From positions 1 to 64,000 of the forward strand of contig NZ_CABHMZ010000022.1 in assembly GCF_902167705.1 (NCBI RefSeq): a stretch of DNA of 64,000 bases. Direction: 5' to 3'. Positions 23,933-31,762 of this stretch are shown here, piece after piece. The DNA comes from Streptococcus constellatus (GTDB lineage: Bacteria; Bacillota; Bacilli; Lactobacillales; Streptococcaceae). How positions within the stretch are numbered: position 1 is the first letter of the stretch; each line of letters opens with the position of its first letter. The position numbers and the translations under genes were made by a program. The notes under the pieces were generated by a model. It saw only the letters and a list, made by a program, of their open reading frames with translations, ran no database searches and was not told where the DNA came from.

Positions 23933-24277
23933 ATGAGTAACAACTTGGCAAAACTTGACATTCTACTAACTCATGGGATTATCGCTGAAGATACAGATCA
24001 CAAATTGATAATCCAAACAGCTGCTGGACAATACATTGGCAAACCTTACAATCCTGATAATACTGATTATCCTTACGTATCTGCTATTGCTCAAAAGATA
24101 AAAGATCTTAGATTTTCTGAATACGATGAAAATAATCCAACAGCTGTCTTCTTGGTAGACGTTGAACTTCGTACCAATTCTATTGGTGGCTCATTCAAAA
24201 TGCCATACGTTTGTCTATTTTTAGATCAGATTCTGGGTGTTTCAATTGGGAATTTTGAACAACCGATTGAAGAATAG
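23933..24277 (+). CDS. unknown lysogenic accessory protein, 114 aa
   Basis: 114 aa, MSNNLAKLDILLTHGIIAED, then TAAGQYIGKPYNPDNTDYPY. I do not recognise a family. It has an AAAGGAGGAAAA ribosome site and a perfect consensus promoter, so it should be strongly expressed in the lysogen unless repressed. No signal peptide, membrane segment or catalytic motif is seen. Its location in the immunity region, with an operator at its promoter, suggests a role in lysogeny or host protection. It overlaps a 54-aa minus gene by 83 bases at the 3' end. Confidence 0.75.
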   Translation: MSNNLAKLDILLTHGIIAEDTDHKLIIQTAAGQYIGKPYNPDNTDYPYVSAIAQKIKDLRFSEYDENNPTAVFLVDVELRTNSIGGSFKMPYVCLFLDQILGVSIGNFEQPIEE

Positions 24278-24359
24278 CATTTTGGTCTATTACAAAGTCT
24301 ATCGCTTGATCGATAGGCTTTTTTCTTTTTCCACTATACGGATATCGTCTTGGTTTCAT
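24195..24359 (-). CDS. small early phage protein, MKPxRxPYSG family
   Basis: 54 aa from the ATG at 24359 with AAAGGGGTGAGAG upstream. It starts MKPRRYPYSGKRKKPIDQAI and continues DFVIDQNAILQSVVQNSQL. The start matches the 82-aa product at 13064-13312. Small proteins with MKPxxYPYSG starts are common in streptococcal phages. It overlaps the 114-aa gene tail to tail by 83 bases, the longest such overlap here. Confidence 0.6.
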   Translation of the reverse strand: MKPRRYPYSGKRKKPIDQAIDFVIDQNAILQSVVQNSQLKHPESDLKIDKRMAF

Positions 24360-24372
24360 TCTCTCACCCCTT

Positions 24373-24459
24373 TCAAAAAATAAAATTCCAAATCACAATA
24401 GTGATTATTACACCAATAGCGACCAGTCCGCCGACTGTCCAAAGTTTGTTTTTGTCCAT
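24373..24459 (-). CDS. 28-aa single-span membrane peptide
   Basis: MDKNKLWTVGGLVAIGVIIT followed by IVIWNFIF: one hydrophobic span with a charged start. The ribosome site (AAGGTAAAAAGCA) is modest. It lies between two other small early genes on the same strand. Function unknown. Confidence 0.5.
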   Translation of the reverse strand: MDKNKLWTVGGLVAIGVIITIVIWNFIF

Positions 24460-24519
24460 TGCTTTTTACCTTGCATTATGCTAAACTACAAATAGGTATC
24501 GGGGCAGTTGCCCCTTAAC

Positions 24520-24633
24520 CTATCTAAATATGATTTGTAATAGTACAGCGATGAGCGCAATTACCGCTGCTATTACTGTGGCTCTTGGCTGTGTCAGCCA
24601 AGGGTCTTTTTGTTTACGCCGGCGTTTTAGCAT
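24520..24633 (-). CDS. 37-aa single-span membrane protein, first early gene
   Basis: MLKRRRKQKDPWLTQPRATV followed by IAAVIALIAVLLQIIFR: a strongly basic start and one membrane span, so it is probably inserted with the N-terminus inside. GAAAGGAAAA precedes the ATG at 24633. It is the first gene on the minus side of the divergent operator region, and so one of the first products on induction. Function unknown. Confidence 0.55.
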   Translation of the reverse strand: MLKRRRKQKDPWLTQPRATVIAAVIALIAVLLQIIFR

Positions 24634-24675
24634 AACGTTTTTTCCTTTCGTTTTATTTGCTTATCTCTAAGCTTG

Positions 24676-24721
24676 ATTATAGTTTAACACGTTAAACATA
24701 ATTTGTCAAGTGTGTTAAACA
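24676..24721 (-). promoter_or_regulatory. early promoter and operator region
   Basis: On the minus strand TTGACA (24704-24709) is followed after 17 bases by TAAACT (24681-24686); an exact TATAAT lies five bases further. The near-palindrome GTTTAACACGTTAAAC (24682-24697) overlaps the -10 region, and GTTAAACA recurs at 24691 and 24714, with ATTAAACA at 24760. This is the likely operator of the CI-like repressor. Confidence 0.65.
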
Positions 24722-24728
24722 AAAAATA

Positions 24729-24757
24729 TTTACTTTTTTTATTTTTAAGTGTATAAT
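24729..24757 (+). promoter_or_regulatory. repressor (cI) promoter
   Basis: TTTACT (24729-24734), a 17-base spacer and TATAAT (24752-24757) point to the repressor gene. ATTAAACA just downstream resembles the GTTAAACA operator half-site, suggesting autoregulation. Confidence 0.7.
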
Positions 24758-24789
24758 AGATTAAACAACATATAGAAAGGAGTTTTTTA

Positions 24790-25551
24790 ATGAAATTAGG
24801 AGAATTACTAAAATCATACAGATCAGAACATAAGTTATCTATGGATGCTTTTTGCGAATTATCTGATTTAACAAAAGGGTATATTTCTATGCTTGAAAAA
24901 AATGAGCATCCGAAGTCAAAAAAACCTATTGTTCCATCTTATGAAACGATAGAAAAAATTGCTAAAGGCATGCAAATTTCTGCAGAAGATTTGATTGATA
25001 TGCTTGATGACGATCAAGAAATTCAAATCAATGCTACTCCCCCTGTTCTTTCAAAATCTGAAATCCAACAAATCTACGACCAGCTTCACCAGCCACGTCA
25101 AGAAAAAGTATTGACATTTGCTGACAAGCAGCTCAAAGAGCAGAAAAGTGAAAACTCAAGTATAGCAGAGCCACTTACTGAATACCACGTATTCGAGAAA
25201 TTATCTGCTGGAAATGGTTACGACTACATGGAAGACCGCAACTATGATGTCGTATTCTACAACAAAGATATTGACCACGACTTTGCTTCTTGGGTCTATG
25301 GAGATTCCATGGAACCTAAATTCCTTGACGGATCTGTCGCCCTTATTAAAGATACTGGTTGGGACTATGATGGCGCCATTTATGCCGTGGATTGGGACGG
25401 TCAAAGCTATATCAAGAAAGTCTATAAAGAAAAAGATGGCCTAAGGCTCGTCTCTATCAATGACAAATACGATGATAAATTCGCAAAATGGGAAGAAGAA
25501 CCCCGTATCATCGGTAAGGTGGTTGGCAATTTTATGCCGGTAGAAAGATAA
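24790..25551 (+). CDS. CI-like phage repressor with S24/LexA domain
   Basis: 253 aa. The N-terminal HTH covers LSMDAFCELSDLTKGYISML (residues 16-35). After a linker, a LexA-type segment follows: cleavage-site Ala-Gly in KLSAGNGYDY (near residue 138), catalytic Ser in YGDSMEPKF and catalytic Lys in SYIKKVY. The protein should hold lysogeny by binding the TTAAAC operators and self-cleave when RecA is activated by DNA damage, switching on the early operon. AAAGGAG precedes the ATG. It seems to head an operon with the two following genes. Confidence 0.95.
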   Translation: MKLGELLKSYRSEHKLSMDAFCELSDLTKGYISMLEKNEHPKSKKPIVPSYETIEKIAKGMQISAEDLIDMLDDDQEIQINATPPVLSKSEIQQIYDQLHQPRQEKVLTFADKQLKEQKSENSSIAEPLTEYHVFEKLSAGNGYDYMEDRNYDVVFYNKDIDHDFASWVYGDSMEPKFLDGSVALIKDTGWDYDGAIYAVDWDGQSYIKKVYKEKDGLRLVSINDKYDDKFAKWEEEPRIIGKVVGNFMPVER

Positions 25552-25562
25552 AGAAGTGTTTT

Positions 25563-25982
25563 ATGAAAATAGGAATGAGAACTCCTAGTTTAAAAAGAAG
25601 CTTAAAAGCTAGGACTACATCAAAGTGGAAGCGCCAAATAAAAAAAGCGGTGATTCCAGGATATGGACAAAAAGGAATAGGCTGGATTAAAAAACCTAAA
25701 AAAGCAATGTATAACAAAGTATATCGCAAAACAACTTTTGGATTATCGGACATTGTAAAATCTTCAAAAGAGAAAAGTTCAGCTAAAGTTAAGAAAAAAG
25801 CTATCCGACAATCAAAAGACTACACAGCAAAAGACTATAAACAGGCTGGTATTGTAATGATTATTTTAGGTCTACTATTGATGTTTGTGATACCAGTTTT
25901 AGGGATATTCTTTTTGATTCTTGGTATCATTTCATTTGGTGTTGCCACCCTATTTTCTAAAAAATATTCAAGGAGTAAATAA
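25563..25982 (+). CDS. lysogeny-operon membrane protein
   Basis: 139 aa. A very basic first half (MKIGMRTPSLKRSLKARTTS, KWKRQIKKAVIPGYGQKGIG) precedes a C-terminal hydrophobic region (residues about 98-130, IVMIILGLLLMFVIPVLGIF) that may span the membrane twice. The N-terminal motif is common in proteins after phage repressor genes of streptococci. A superinfection-exclusion role is plausible for a small membrane protein in this place but unproven. Confidence 0.75.
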   Translation: MKIGMRTPSLKRSLKARTTSKWKRQIKKAVIPGYGQKGIGWIKKPKKAMYNKVYRKTTFGLSDIVKSSKEKSSAKVKKKAIRQSKDYTAKDYKQAGIVMIILGLLLMFVIPVLGIFFLILGIISFGVATLFSKKYSRSK

Positions 25983-26252
25983 ATGGGATTTTTTGACAAA
26001 GCAAAAGAAGAAGGATCTTTCTCTTCCGCTTCAGGTATTGAGAATCTTCATTACGTCGTATTACAGGTAACTTTAAAAGAAAAATTTATTGGAACTGGTT
26101 CAGGAAATTTAACAGAGTTAGAAAATGTAATCAATAAACAAGCCAAAAAAGGTTATCGTCTACATACCATTGCTACTAGCAATGGCGGAAGTAAAGGACT
26201 AGGTGGTGGTGATAGAATTCAAGCTACTATGGTTTTTGAAAAAATTTATTAA
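25983..26252 (+). CDS. DUF4177 protein
   Basis: 89 aa; LHYVVLQVTLKEKFIGTGSG and LENVINKQAKKGYRLHTIAT match DUF4177, a short alpha/beta domain in which a hydrophobic strand, an N-x-x-A/G-x-x-GY-x-L helix-turn and a last strand recur. Function unknown. It starts one codon after the previous stop, so the pair is probably translated together. Confidence 0.8.
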   Translation: MGFFDKAKEEGSFSSASGIENLHYVVLQVTLKEKFIGTGSGNLTELENVINKQAKKGYRLHTIATSNGGSKGLGGGDRIQATMVFEKIY

Positions 26253-26254
26253 AT

Positions 26255-26300
26255 AAAAAAGCCCCACGCTCTCAAAGTTTGGCGACTCTGAGCGTGAGGC
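26255..26300 (-). terminator. terminator facing the repressor operon
   Basis: GCCCCACGCTC (26261-26271) pairs with GAGCGTGAGGC (26290-26300). The T run is on the minus strand, so it would stop antisense transcripts coming from the integrase side; on the plus strand the hairpin has no U tract and may only stabilise the upstream mRNA end. Confidence 0.65.
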
Positions 26301-26379
26301 AAAAACGATTGTATAAGAAATAACCATTCAAAAGGTCGTTTTCCTATACCCATTTTACCAAATTTAAGGAGAAAACACA

Positions 26380-27522
26380 ATGTGGGTAGAACAACACAAA
26401 AGCGGAAAAGTAAATTTTGTTGAAAGATACCGTGACCCTTATACCAACAAATGGAAAAGAACGTCTATACTCATGGAGAAAGACACCCCCAGAATACGAA
26501 AAGAAGCTCAAAAGATACTTGATACTAAGATAACTAACCTTATGAATAACCTAAAAACGTCAGAAATGCTCTTTACAGCTCTTTTAGACCAGTGGTGGGG
26601 ATTTTATCAGCAAGAGATAAAACGGTCGTCTATAGCTTCGTTAAGGGGCAATATCAAAGAAATAAGAGAGTCTTTTGGACTGAATGTAAAAGTGGTCAAT
26701 ATTGATCCCAAATATGTCCAAACTTACCTAGACAATCTCAACTGCTCCAGAAACAAGAAAGAGCGTCACAAATCTATGCTCAACCTTGCTTTTGATTACG
26801 CTGTTGATTTGAATATTATTAAAGATAATCCGTCTCGGCGGGCCAAACTCCCGCGGATAAAGAAAACTTTAGAAGATTGGAAAAAAATTGAAGAAAAATA
26901 TCTTGAAGAAGATGAAATTCAACCGCTTCTTAAAGAGTTATATCGACGCCCCAACACTTACCGTTTAGGGTTACTGTCTGAGTTTATGAGCCTAAATGGC
27001 TGCCGTATTGGTGAGGCAGTCAGTATCGAACCAACAAATTATGATTTTGAAACCAGGGCTCTACAGTTGCACGGAACCTATGACCACACAGAGGGCTACC
27101 GTAACGGCGAAAAGACAACTCCTAAAACTCTTGCTTCCTACCGGGAAACAATCATGACCAACCGTGAAATGGAAATCCTCAAAGAATTGGAGTTCATGAA
27201 TGAACTGGAAAAAAACACCAATCTACGATATAGAGACATGGGCTACCTTTTCACAACTAAAAACGGAGTTCCTATTCAAACTAACTCTTTCAACCTAGCT
27301 CTTAAAGCTGCCAACGAGCGATTGGAAACGCCGATTCGGAAAAATCTTACCAGCCACATCTTCCGTCATACTCTAGTCAGCCGTCTGGCTGAAAACAATG
27401 TCCCACTTAAAGCTATTATGGATCGTGTCGGTCATGCTGATTCAAAGACGACTGTTCAAATTTACACCCACATCACCAAGAAAATGAAGTCAAATGTGGC
27501 TGACATCATGGAAAACTATTGA
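26380..27522 (+). CDS. int: phage tyrosine integrase
   Basis: 380 aa. N-terminal AP2-like arm-binding domain (HKSGKVNFVERYRDPYTNKW), a SAM-like core-binding domain (residues 60-160) and the catalytic domain with Arg in LNGCRIGEAVS, H-x-x-R in SHIFRHTLVSRLAE, H-x-D-S in VGHADSKTTVQ and Tyr in IYTHITKK. This is the Int family of streptococcal temperate phages such as Tn916-like and TP901-independent tyrosine recombinases. It catalyses integration and excision. It is the last gene of the prophage at this end, beside hup. Confidence 0.96.
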   Translation: MWVEQHKSGKVNFVERYRDPYTNKWKRTSILMEKDTPRIRKEAQKILDTKITNLMNNLKTSEMLFTALLDQWWGFYQQEIKRSSIASLRGNIKEIRESFGLNVKVVNIDPKYVQTYLDNLNCSRNKKERHKSMLNLAFDYAVDLNIIKDNPSRRAKLPRIKKTLEDWKKIEEKYLEEDEIQPLLKELYRRPNTYRLGLLSEFMSLNGCRIGEAVSIEPTNYDFETRALQLHGTYDHTEGYRNGEKTTPKTLASYRETIMTNREMEILKELEFMNELEKNTNLRYRDMGYLFTTKNGVPIQTNSFNLALKAANERLETPIRKNLTSHIFRHTLVSRLAENNVPLKAIMDRVGHADSKTTVQIYTHITKKMKSNVADIMENY

Positions 27523-27526
27523 TTTT

Positions 27527-27548
27527 ATGCCCCAAAAATGCCCCAAAA
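27527..27548. repeat. tandem 11-bp repeat after int, candidate att arm
   Basis: ATGCCCCAAAA occurs twice in a row (27527-27537 and 27538-27548) directly after the integrase stop. Such short direct repeats near int can be integrase arm sites. The other prophage end is outside the window, so the att core cannot be compared. Confidence 0.4.
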
Positions 27549-27554
27549 CACAAG

Positions 27555-27600
27555 AAAAAGCCTATTGCACAACGAGAAACGTTGATACAATAGGCTTTTT
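27555..27600. terminator. bidirectional terminator between int and hup
   Basis: AAAAAGCCTATTG pairs with CAATAGGCTTTTT, with a nested CAACG-AGAAA-CGTTG hairpin inside. It ends both the int transcript and the hup transcript. Its position makes it part of, or very near, the prophage-chromosome junction. Confidence 0.9.
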
Positions 27601-27609
27601 CGTACACTA

Positions 27610-27885
27610 TTATTTAACAGCATCTTTAAGAGCTTTACCTGCTTTGAATGCTGGTACTTTAGAAGCTGCGATTGTGATTTCTTTACCAGTTTGTGGGTTG
27701 CGACCTTTACGTGCTGCACGTTCACGAACTTCAAAGTTACCAAAACCGATCAATTGAACTTTTTCACCAGCTGAAAGGAATTCAGTTACTGCTGCAAATA
27801 CTGCATCAACTGCTGCTGCTGAATCTTTTTTAGTCAATTCTGTAGCTTCTGCTACTTTTGCGATTAAATCTTGTTTGTTAGCCAT
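27610..27885 (-). CDS. hup: histone-like DNA-binding protein HU
   Basis: 91 aa. The typical start [20 protein letters not shown], the DNA-binding arm signature [20 protein letters not shown] and end [11 protein letters not shown] identify HU. It compacts and bends DNA and is essential in streptococci. A TTGACC-17-TATGAT promoter lies at 27943-27971. The gene is intact although the prophage is inserted just past its 3' end. Confidence 0.98.
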   Translation of the reverse strand: MANKQDLIAKVAEATELTKKDSAAAVDAVFAAVTEFLSAGEKVQLIGFGNFEVRERAARKGRNPQTGKEITIAASKVPAFKAGKALKDAVK

Positions 27886-27942
27886 TTAACAAATCCTCCA
27901 AAATATTTTATGAATTAGTGGTTACTAACTCTAACAAGTATT

Positions 27943-27971
27943 ATCATATCTAAAAAATACTGTTAGGTCAA
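27943..27971 (-). promoter_or_regulatory. hup promoter
   Basis: On the minus strand TTGACC (27966-27971) and TATGAT (27943-27948) are separated by exactly 17 bases, 58 bases before the hup ATG. Confidence 0.75.
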
Positions 27972-28013
27972 GCACAAAACGAACTTTTTTCTATTTTTCA
28001 AAAAATATCAAAC

Positions 28014-28847
28014 TTATTCATAGCGAACAAGGACTGCCCAAGCATTTTCCCCAGTATGCGTTTGAATGATAGAACCAGTTTCTAAAACAGGAATCGGAGC
28101 TGTCACATACTCTTGCAAGACTTGTTTCATCTCATTCGCCAATTCAGCAGTTCCAGCATACGAAATTCCAATTTCTGCCACTTTTTTATCTTTCAGGTTT
28201 CCAGCTAAATCATTGACCCATTTTTTGAAAGTTTTTACGCCCCGCCCCTTTACAATTGGCTGCAATTCATGATTTTTCATCTGCATAACCACTCGGATAT
28301 TCAGAAGCGAGCTAAGAAGTCCTGTTACACGACCAATACGACCACCTTTTACAAGATTTTCAAGGGTGGAAACCCCGATATACAATTCTGTCTTTTCGCG
28401 TACTTCTTCAATTTTTGCTAAAATTTCTTCTAAATCAGCACCTGCCTTGGCTAATTTGGCAGCTTCTACCACCTGAAACTTCAAAGCTTGATCCGTAAAA
28501 GAGCTATCAATGACTGTCACATCAACATTTGCCAAAGTTGCACCTTGACGCGCAGCTTCAACCGTTCCAGACAAAGCATGAGACATGTGAATAGAAATGA
28601 TTTTATCTGCAGTCTCACCAAGAGTTTCAAAGACTTCTGCAAAAACACCGACAGGTGGCTGGCTTGTTTTAGGTAGATTTTTACTTGACTGCATTAACTG
28701 AAGAAATTCTCCTTCCTTTAAATCAGCATCTGAGTAAACAACACCATCTACCATTACAGACAAAGGGACGATTGTAATCTCTAAATCCTCTACAACTTGC
28801 GGTTCAATCGTAATAGATGAATCCGTTACAATTTTGATTTTTGTCAT
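28014..28847 (-). CDS. DegV family fatty-acid-binding protein
   Basis: 277 aa. The start [20 protein letters not shown] with the TDSS motif, [15 protein letters not shown] and [18 protein letters not shown] are diagnostic of DegV/FakB proteins, which bind a single fatty acid and present it to fatty-acid kinase for phosphorylation. Which fatty acid this paralogue takes cannot be seen. The gene stands alone, with hup downstream on the same strand. Confidence 0.93.
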   Translation of the reverse strand: MTKIKIVTDSSITIEPQVVEDLEITIVPLSVMVDGVVYSDADLKEGEFLQLMQSSKNLPKTSQPPVGVFAEVFETLGETADKIISIHMSHALSGTVEAARQGATLANVDVTVIDSSFTDQALKFQVVEAAKLAKAGADLEEILAKIEEVREKTELYIGVSTLENLVKGGRIGRVTGLLSSLLNIRVVMQMKNHELQPIVKGRGVKTFKKWVNDLAGNLKDKKVAEIGISYAGTAELANEMKQVLQEYVTAPIPVLETGSIIQTHTGENAWAVLVRYE

Positions 28848-29077
28848 GTTTTTCCTACTTTATAAATTTTATTCTATTTAACTTATTATATCAAAAAAAT
28901 AACTTTTTGTGGAATAATTTTTCTGGATAAAATATGTAAAAGATGTGTAGAGCTTTCTATTTTTCTAAATAAACAGAATTATTAAATTTTCAGAAAATAA
29001 TTGACACTCCACTATTTTTTTGTTAGCCTATTGATATATCTTATTAAAGCAGATGCTTTTAAAGAAAGGGTTGATAA

Positions 29078-30031
29078 ATGAAACAGACAAAATTTTTGGG
29101 AATTCTTTGTCTTACACTTATTTTGATTTCCATTACAGTTAGTTCCAGCAACTTTTCATGGTGGCAGCTAATAAATTGTGATAAACACACTTGGTTGCTC
29201 TTTTGGGAATCGCGTTTTCCAAGAACGATGAGTATTCTTCTAGCAGGCTCTAGTATGAGCATTGCAGGTCTTCTTATGCAAACTATCACACAAAACCATT
29301 TTGCTGCTCCTAGCACGGTCGGAACAGTAAATGCTGCAAAATTTGGCATGCTGCTCAGTTTATTTTTCTTTCCGTCAGCTACATTGGCGCAAAAAATGCT
29401 ATTTGCTTTTGTATCTGCTATTTTTTTTACGATTATTTTTATTAGATTTGTCAGAAAATTCTCATTTAAAGAAAAATGGTTGCTTCCACTTGTAGGAATT
29501 ATCTATAGTGGAGTGATTAGTGCTGCTGCTGAAATTCTTGCCTATCGTTTTGATTTAGTTCAAAGTATGACTTCATGGACGCAAGGCTCCTTTTCCATGA
29601 TTCAGACGCACCAATACGAATGGCTCTTCTTGAGCTTGGTTATTTTAATAGCTGTCTGGCGATTGTCTGCTACTTTTACCATTATGAATCTCGGAGAAGA
29701 AGCTAGCCACAATTTAGGCATTTCCTTTTCTCAAATAGAAGGGTTGACTCTATTTCTCATTTCCTTGACAACAAGTGTTACCATGATTACAGTTGGGTCG
29801 CTCCCATTTATCGGTGTCATTGTTCCAAATATCATTCGCAGGTTTTATGGCGACCATGTCACGCGCATCAAGGGTTTGACTGCACTAACAGGGGCTTGTC
29901 TCATCTTGATTTGTGATATTGTCGCTCGGCTGGTCATTCGGCCTTACGAAGTATCCGTCAGCTTAATCTTGGGGATTTTGGGAAGCTTGATGTTTATTTA
30001 TCTCTTGTGGCGAGGTGCTGCTCATGAATAA
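29078..30031 (+). CDS. siderophore-type ABC permease 1 (FecCD family)
   Basis: 317 aa, about nine membrane spans. Characteristic FecCD features: FPRTMSILLAGSSMSIAGLL, MQTITQNHFAAPSTVGTVNA and VGSLPFIGVIVPNIIRRFYG. It should pair with the permease encoded next to form the channel of an iron-chelate importer of the YclNOPQ/FatBCD type. TTGACA near 29004 may belong to its promoter. The stop overlaps the start of the next gene by 8 bases. Confidence 0.92.
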   Translation: MKQTKFLGILCLTLILISITVSSSNFSWWQLINCDKHTWLLFWESRFPRTMSILLAGSSMSIAGLLMQTITQNHFAAPSTVGTVNAAKFGMLLSLFFFPSATLAQKMLFAFVSAIFFTIIFIRFVRKFSFKEKWLLPLVGIIYSGVISAAAEILAYRFDLVQSMTSWTQGSFSMIQTHQYEWLFLSLVILIAVWRLSATFTIMNLGEEASHNLGISFSQIEGLTLFLISLTTSVTMITVGSLPFIGVIVPNIIRRFYGDHVTRIKGLTALTGACLILICDIVARLVIRPYEVSVSLILGILGSLMFIYLLWRGAAHE

Positions 30032-30986
30032 AATGAAAAAACAAACAAGCACCTTATTACTGCTTCTGCTGATTCTAGTAAGCCTGAGCTGTTTCTTCTA
30101 TTTAGCACCGATGGATTATCCTTTAACAGGCTTTATTATCAAATTACGCACCCAAAAATTACTAGCTTATTTTTTTGTTGCCCTTGCAGCAAGTTTTGCA
30201 ACGATTAGCTTTCAAACTATCACAGAGAATCGTTTTTTAACACCAAGCATTCTAGGTATGGAGTCTCTTTATGTCCTGATGCAAACAGTTTATCTTTTCT
30301 TTGCGAGCAAGTTTATCGGCAGCACCAGTCATCCTTTAATGGAGTTTGTCCTTGTTTTAGTCACTCAATGCGGCTTCTTTCTTTGCTTGCAGCCTGCATT
30401 AAAAAAATTGCTCCAACAAGGATTTATCTTTATTTTATTGATTTGTATGGCGCTAGGGACGCTCTTTAGAAGTGCTAGTACGTTCTTGCAGGTACTAATG
30501 GATCCCAACGAATATGATAAACTGCAAACAAAACTCTTTCCTTCTTTCCAACGAATGAATATGGATATTTTATTCGCTGCTGTCATCGTTATCGGGCTAG
30601 CTGGATTCTATTTGCTAAAGAAGAATGCCATTTTGAATGTTTTTCATTTGGATAAAAAGACAGCGACTATTTTAGGTGTGGAAGTTGAAAAAGAGCAGAA
30701 AAAGATATTATGGGCAGTTGTTTTGTTAACTTCTACAACCACCGCTCTTGTTGGACCTATGATGTTCTTCGGCTTTATGATGTCCAATTTAGCTTATCTG
30801 TTGGTAAAAGAATATCAGCATAAGTGGCTGTTCTTGATTGCCAGTTTGCTCGGTTTTATCTTTCTAGTCAGCGGGCAATTGTTAGTCGAGCGAATTTTTC
30901 AGCTCCAAATCAATGTCAGCATGGTGATTGAATTAGTCGGCGGGCTGTTCTTCTTCTATCTTTTAGCCAAGGAGGCGAAACACTAG
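30024..30986 (+). CDS. siderophore-type ABC permease 2 (FecCD family)
   Basis: 320 aa from the ATG at 30024, inside the end of the first permease gene. Spans are seen throughout; the conserved permease elements include SFQTITENRFLTPSILGMES, VLLTSTTTALVGPMMFFGFM and ELVGGLFFFYLL. It is more divergent than permease 1, as in the YclO-type partner. The pair with the ATPase and lipoprotein genes is complete. Confidence 0.9.
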   Translation: MNKMKKQTSTLLLLLLILVSLSCFFYLAPMDYPLTGFIIKLRTQKLLAYFFVALAASFATISFQTITENRFLTPSILGMESLYVLMQTVYLFFASKFIGSTSHPLMEFVLVLVTQCGFFLCLQPALKKLLQQGFIFILLICMALGTLFRSASTFLQVLMDPNEYDKLQTKLFPSFQRMNMDILFAAVIVIGLAGFYLLKKNAILNVFHLDKKTATILGVEVEKEQKKILWAVVLLTSTTTALVGPMMFFGFMMSNLAYLLVKEYQHKWLFLIASLLGFIFLVSGQLLVERIFQLQINVSMVIELVGGLFFFYLLAKEAKH

Positions 30987-30987
30987 T

Positions 30988-31740
30988 ATGCAATTAAAAA
31001 ACATTGGCAAATCATTTGGAAATCAAGCAATTTTAGAAGATATTCAACTGAATATTTCACCGAGCAAATTCACCGCCTTTATCGGTCCAAACGGTGCTGG
31101 AAAATCAACGCTGCTTTCCATTATGAGTCGTTTGCTCAAGAAAGATCAAGGTTTTCTCAGTATCAAGGGAAAAGAAATTGAAGCTTGGAATTCAAAAGAG
31201 TTGGCCAAAGAATTAACGATTTTAAAACAAAAAATCAATTACCAATCTAAATTAACGGTTGAAGAATTGGTTTCCTTCGGTCGTTTTCCATACAGTCAAG
31301 ATCGTTTGACAAAAGAAGATTTAGAAAAGGTGGAACAAGCACTTGAATATCTGGACATTCTTGATTTAAGAGACCGTTTTATTGATACGCTCTCCGGCGG
31401 TCAATTACAGCGCGTTTTTATCGCAATGGTGCTCACTCAAGATACTGAATTTATTCTTTTAGACGAACCGCTGAATAATTTAGATATTAAGCAAAGTATT
31501 TCTATGATGAAAATTTTGCGGTCTCTCGTTGACGACTTAGGAAAAACGATTATTATTGTCATTCATGATATCAATATTGCCAGTCAATATGTTGATGAAA
31601 TTGTCGCCTTTAAAAACGGAAAAGTCTTTTATCAAGGCACAACCGATCAAGTCATGAGAAAAGAAATTTTAGATCCATTGTATGAAATGGACATTACCCT
31701 TGGTGAAATCAATGGTAAGAAAATCTGTGTTTATTTATAA
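30988..31740 (+). CDS. iron-chelate ABC transporter ATPase
   Basis: 250 aa. Walker A GPNGAGKST, signature LSGGQLQRV, Walker B EFILLDEPLNNLD and the H-loop IVIHDINIA are all present. The FecE/FepC-type sequence and location identify the ATPase of the siderophore importer. It starts one base after the second permease stop. Confidence 0.94.
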   Translation: MQLKNIGKSFGNQAILEDIQLNISPSKFTAFIGPNGAGKSTLLSIMSRLLKKDQGFLSIKGKEIEAWNSKELAKELTILKQKINYQSKLTVEELVSFGRFPYSQDRLTKEDLEKVEQALEYLDILDLRDRFIDTLSGGQLQRVFIAMVLTQDTEFILLDEPLNNLDIKQSISMMKILRSLVDDLGKTIIIVIHDINIASQYVDEIVAFKNGKVFYQGTTDQVMRKEILDPLYEMDITLGEINGKKICVYL

Positions 31741-31762
31741 TATTAAAATTGGAGGATTTCTG

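Noticed and set aside
27500..27610. Exact att core of the prophage
   Set aside because: The other end of the prophage is outside the window, so the direct repeat that defines att cannot be found. Only a candidate arm repeat is listed.
31682..31762. N-terminal extension of the siderophore-binding lipoprotein
   Set aside because: It lies inside the ATPase gene and would bury the lipoprotein signal; GGAGG precedes the ATG at 31763.
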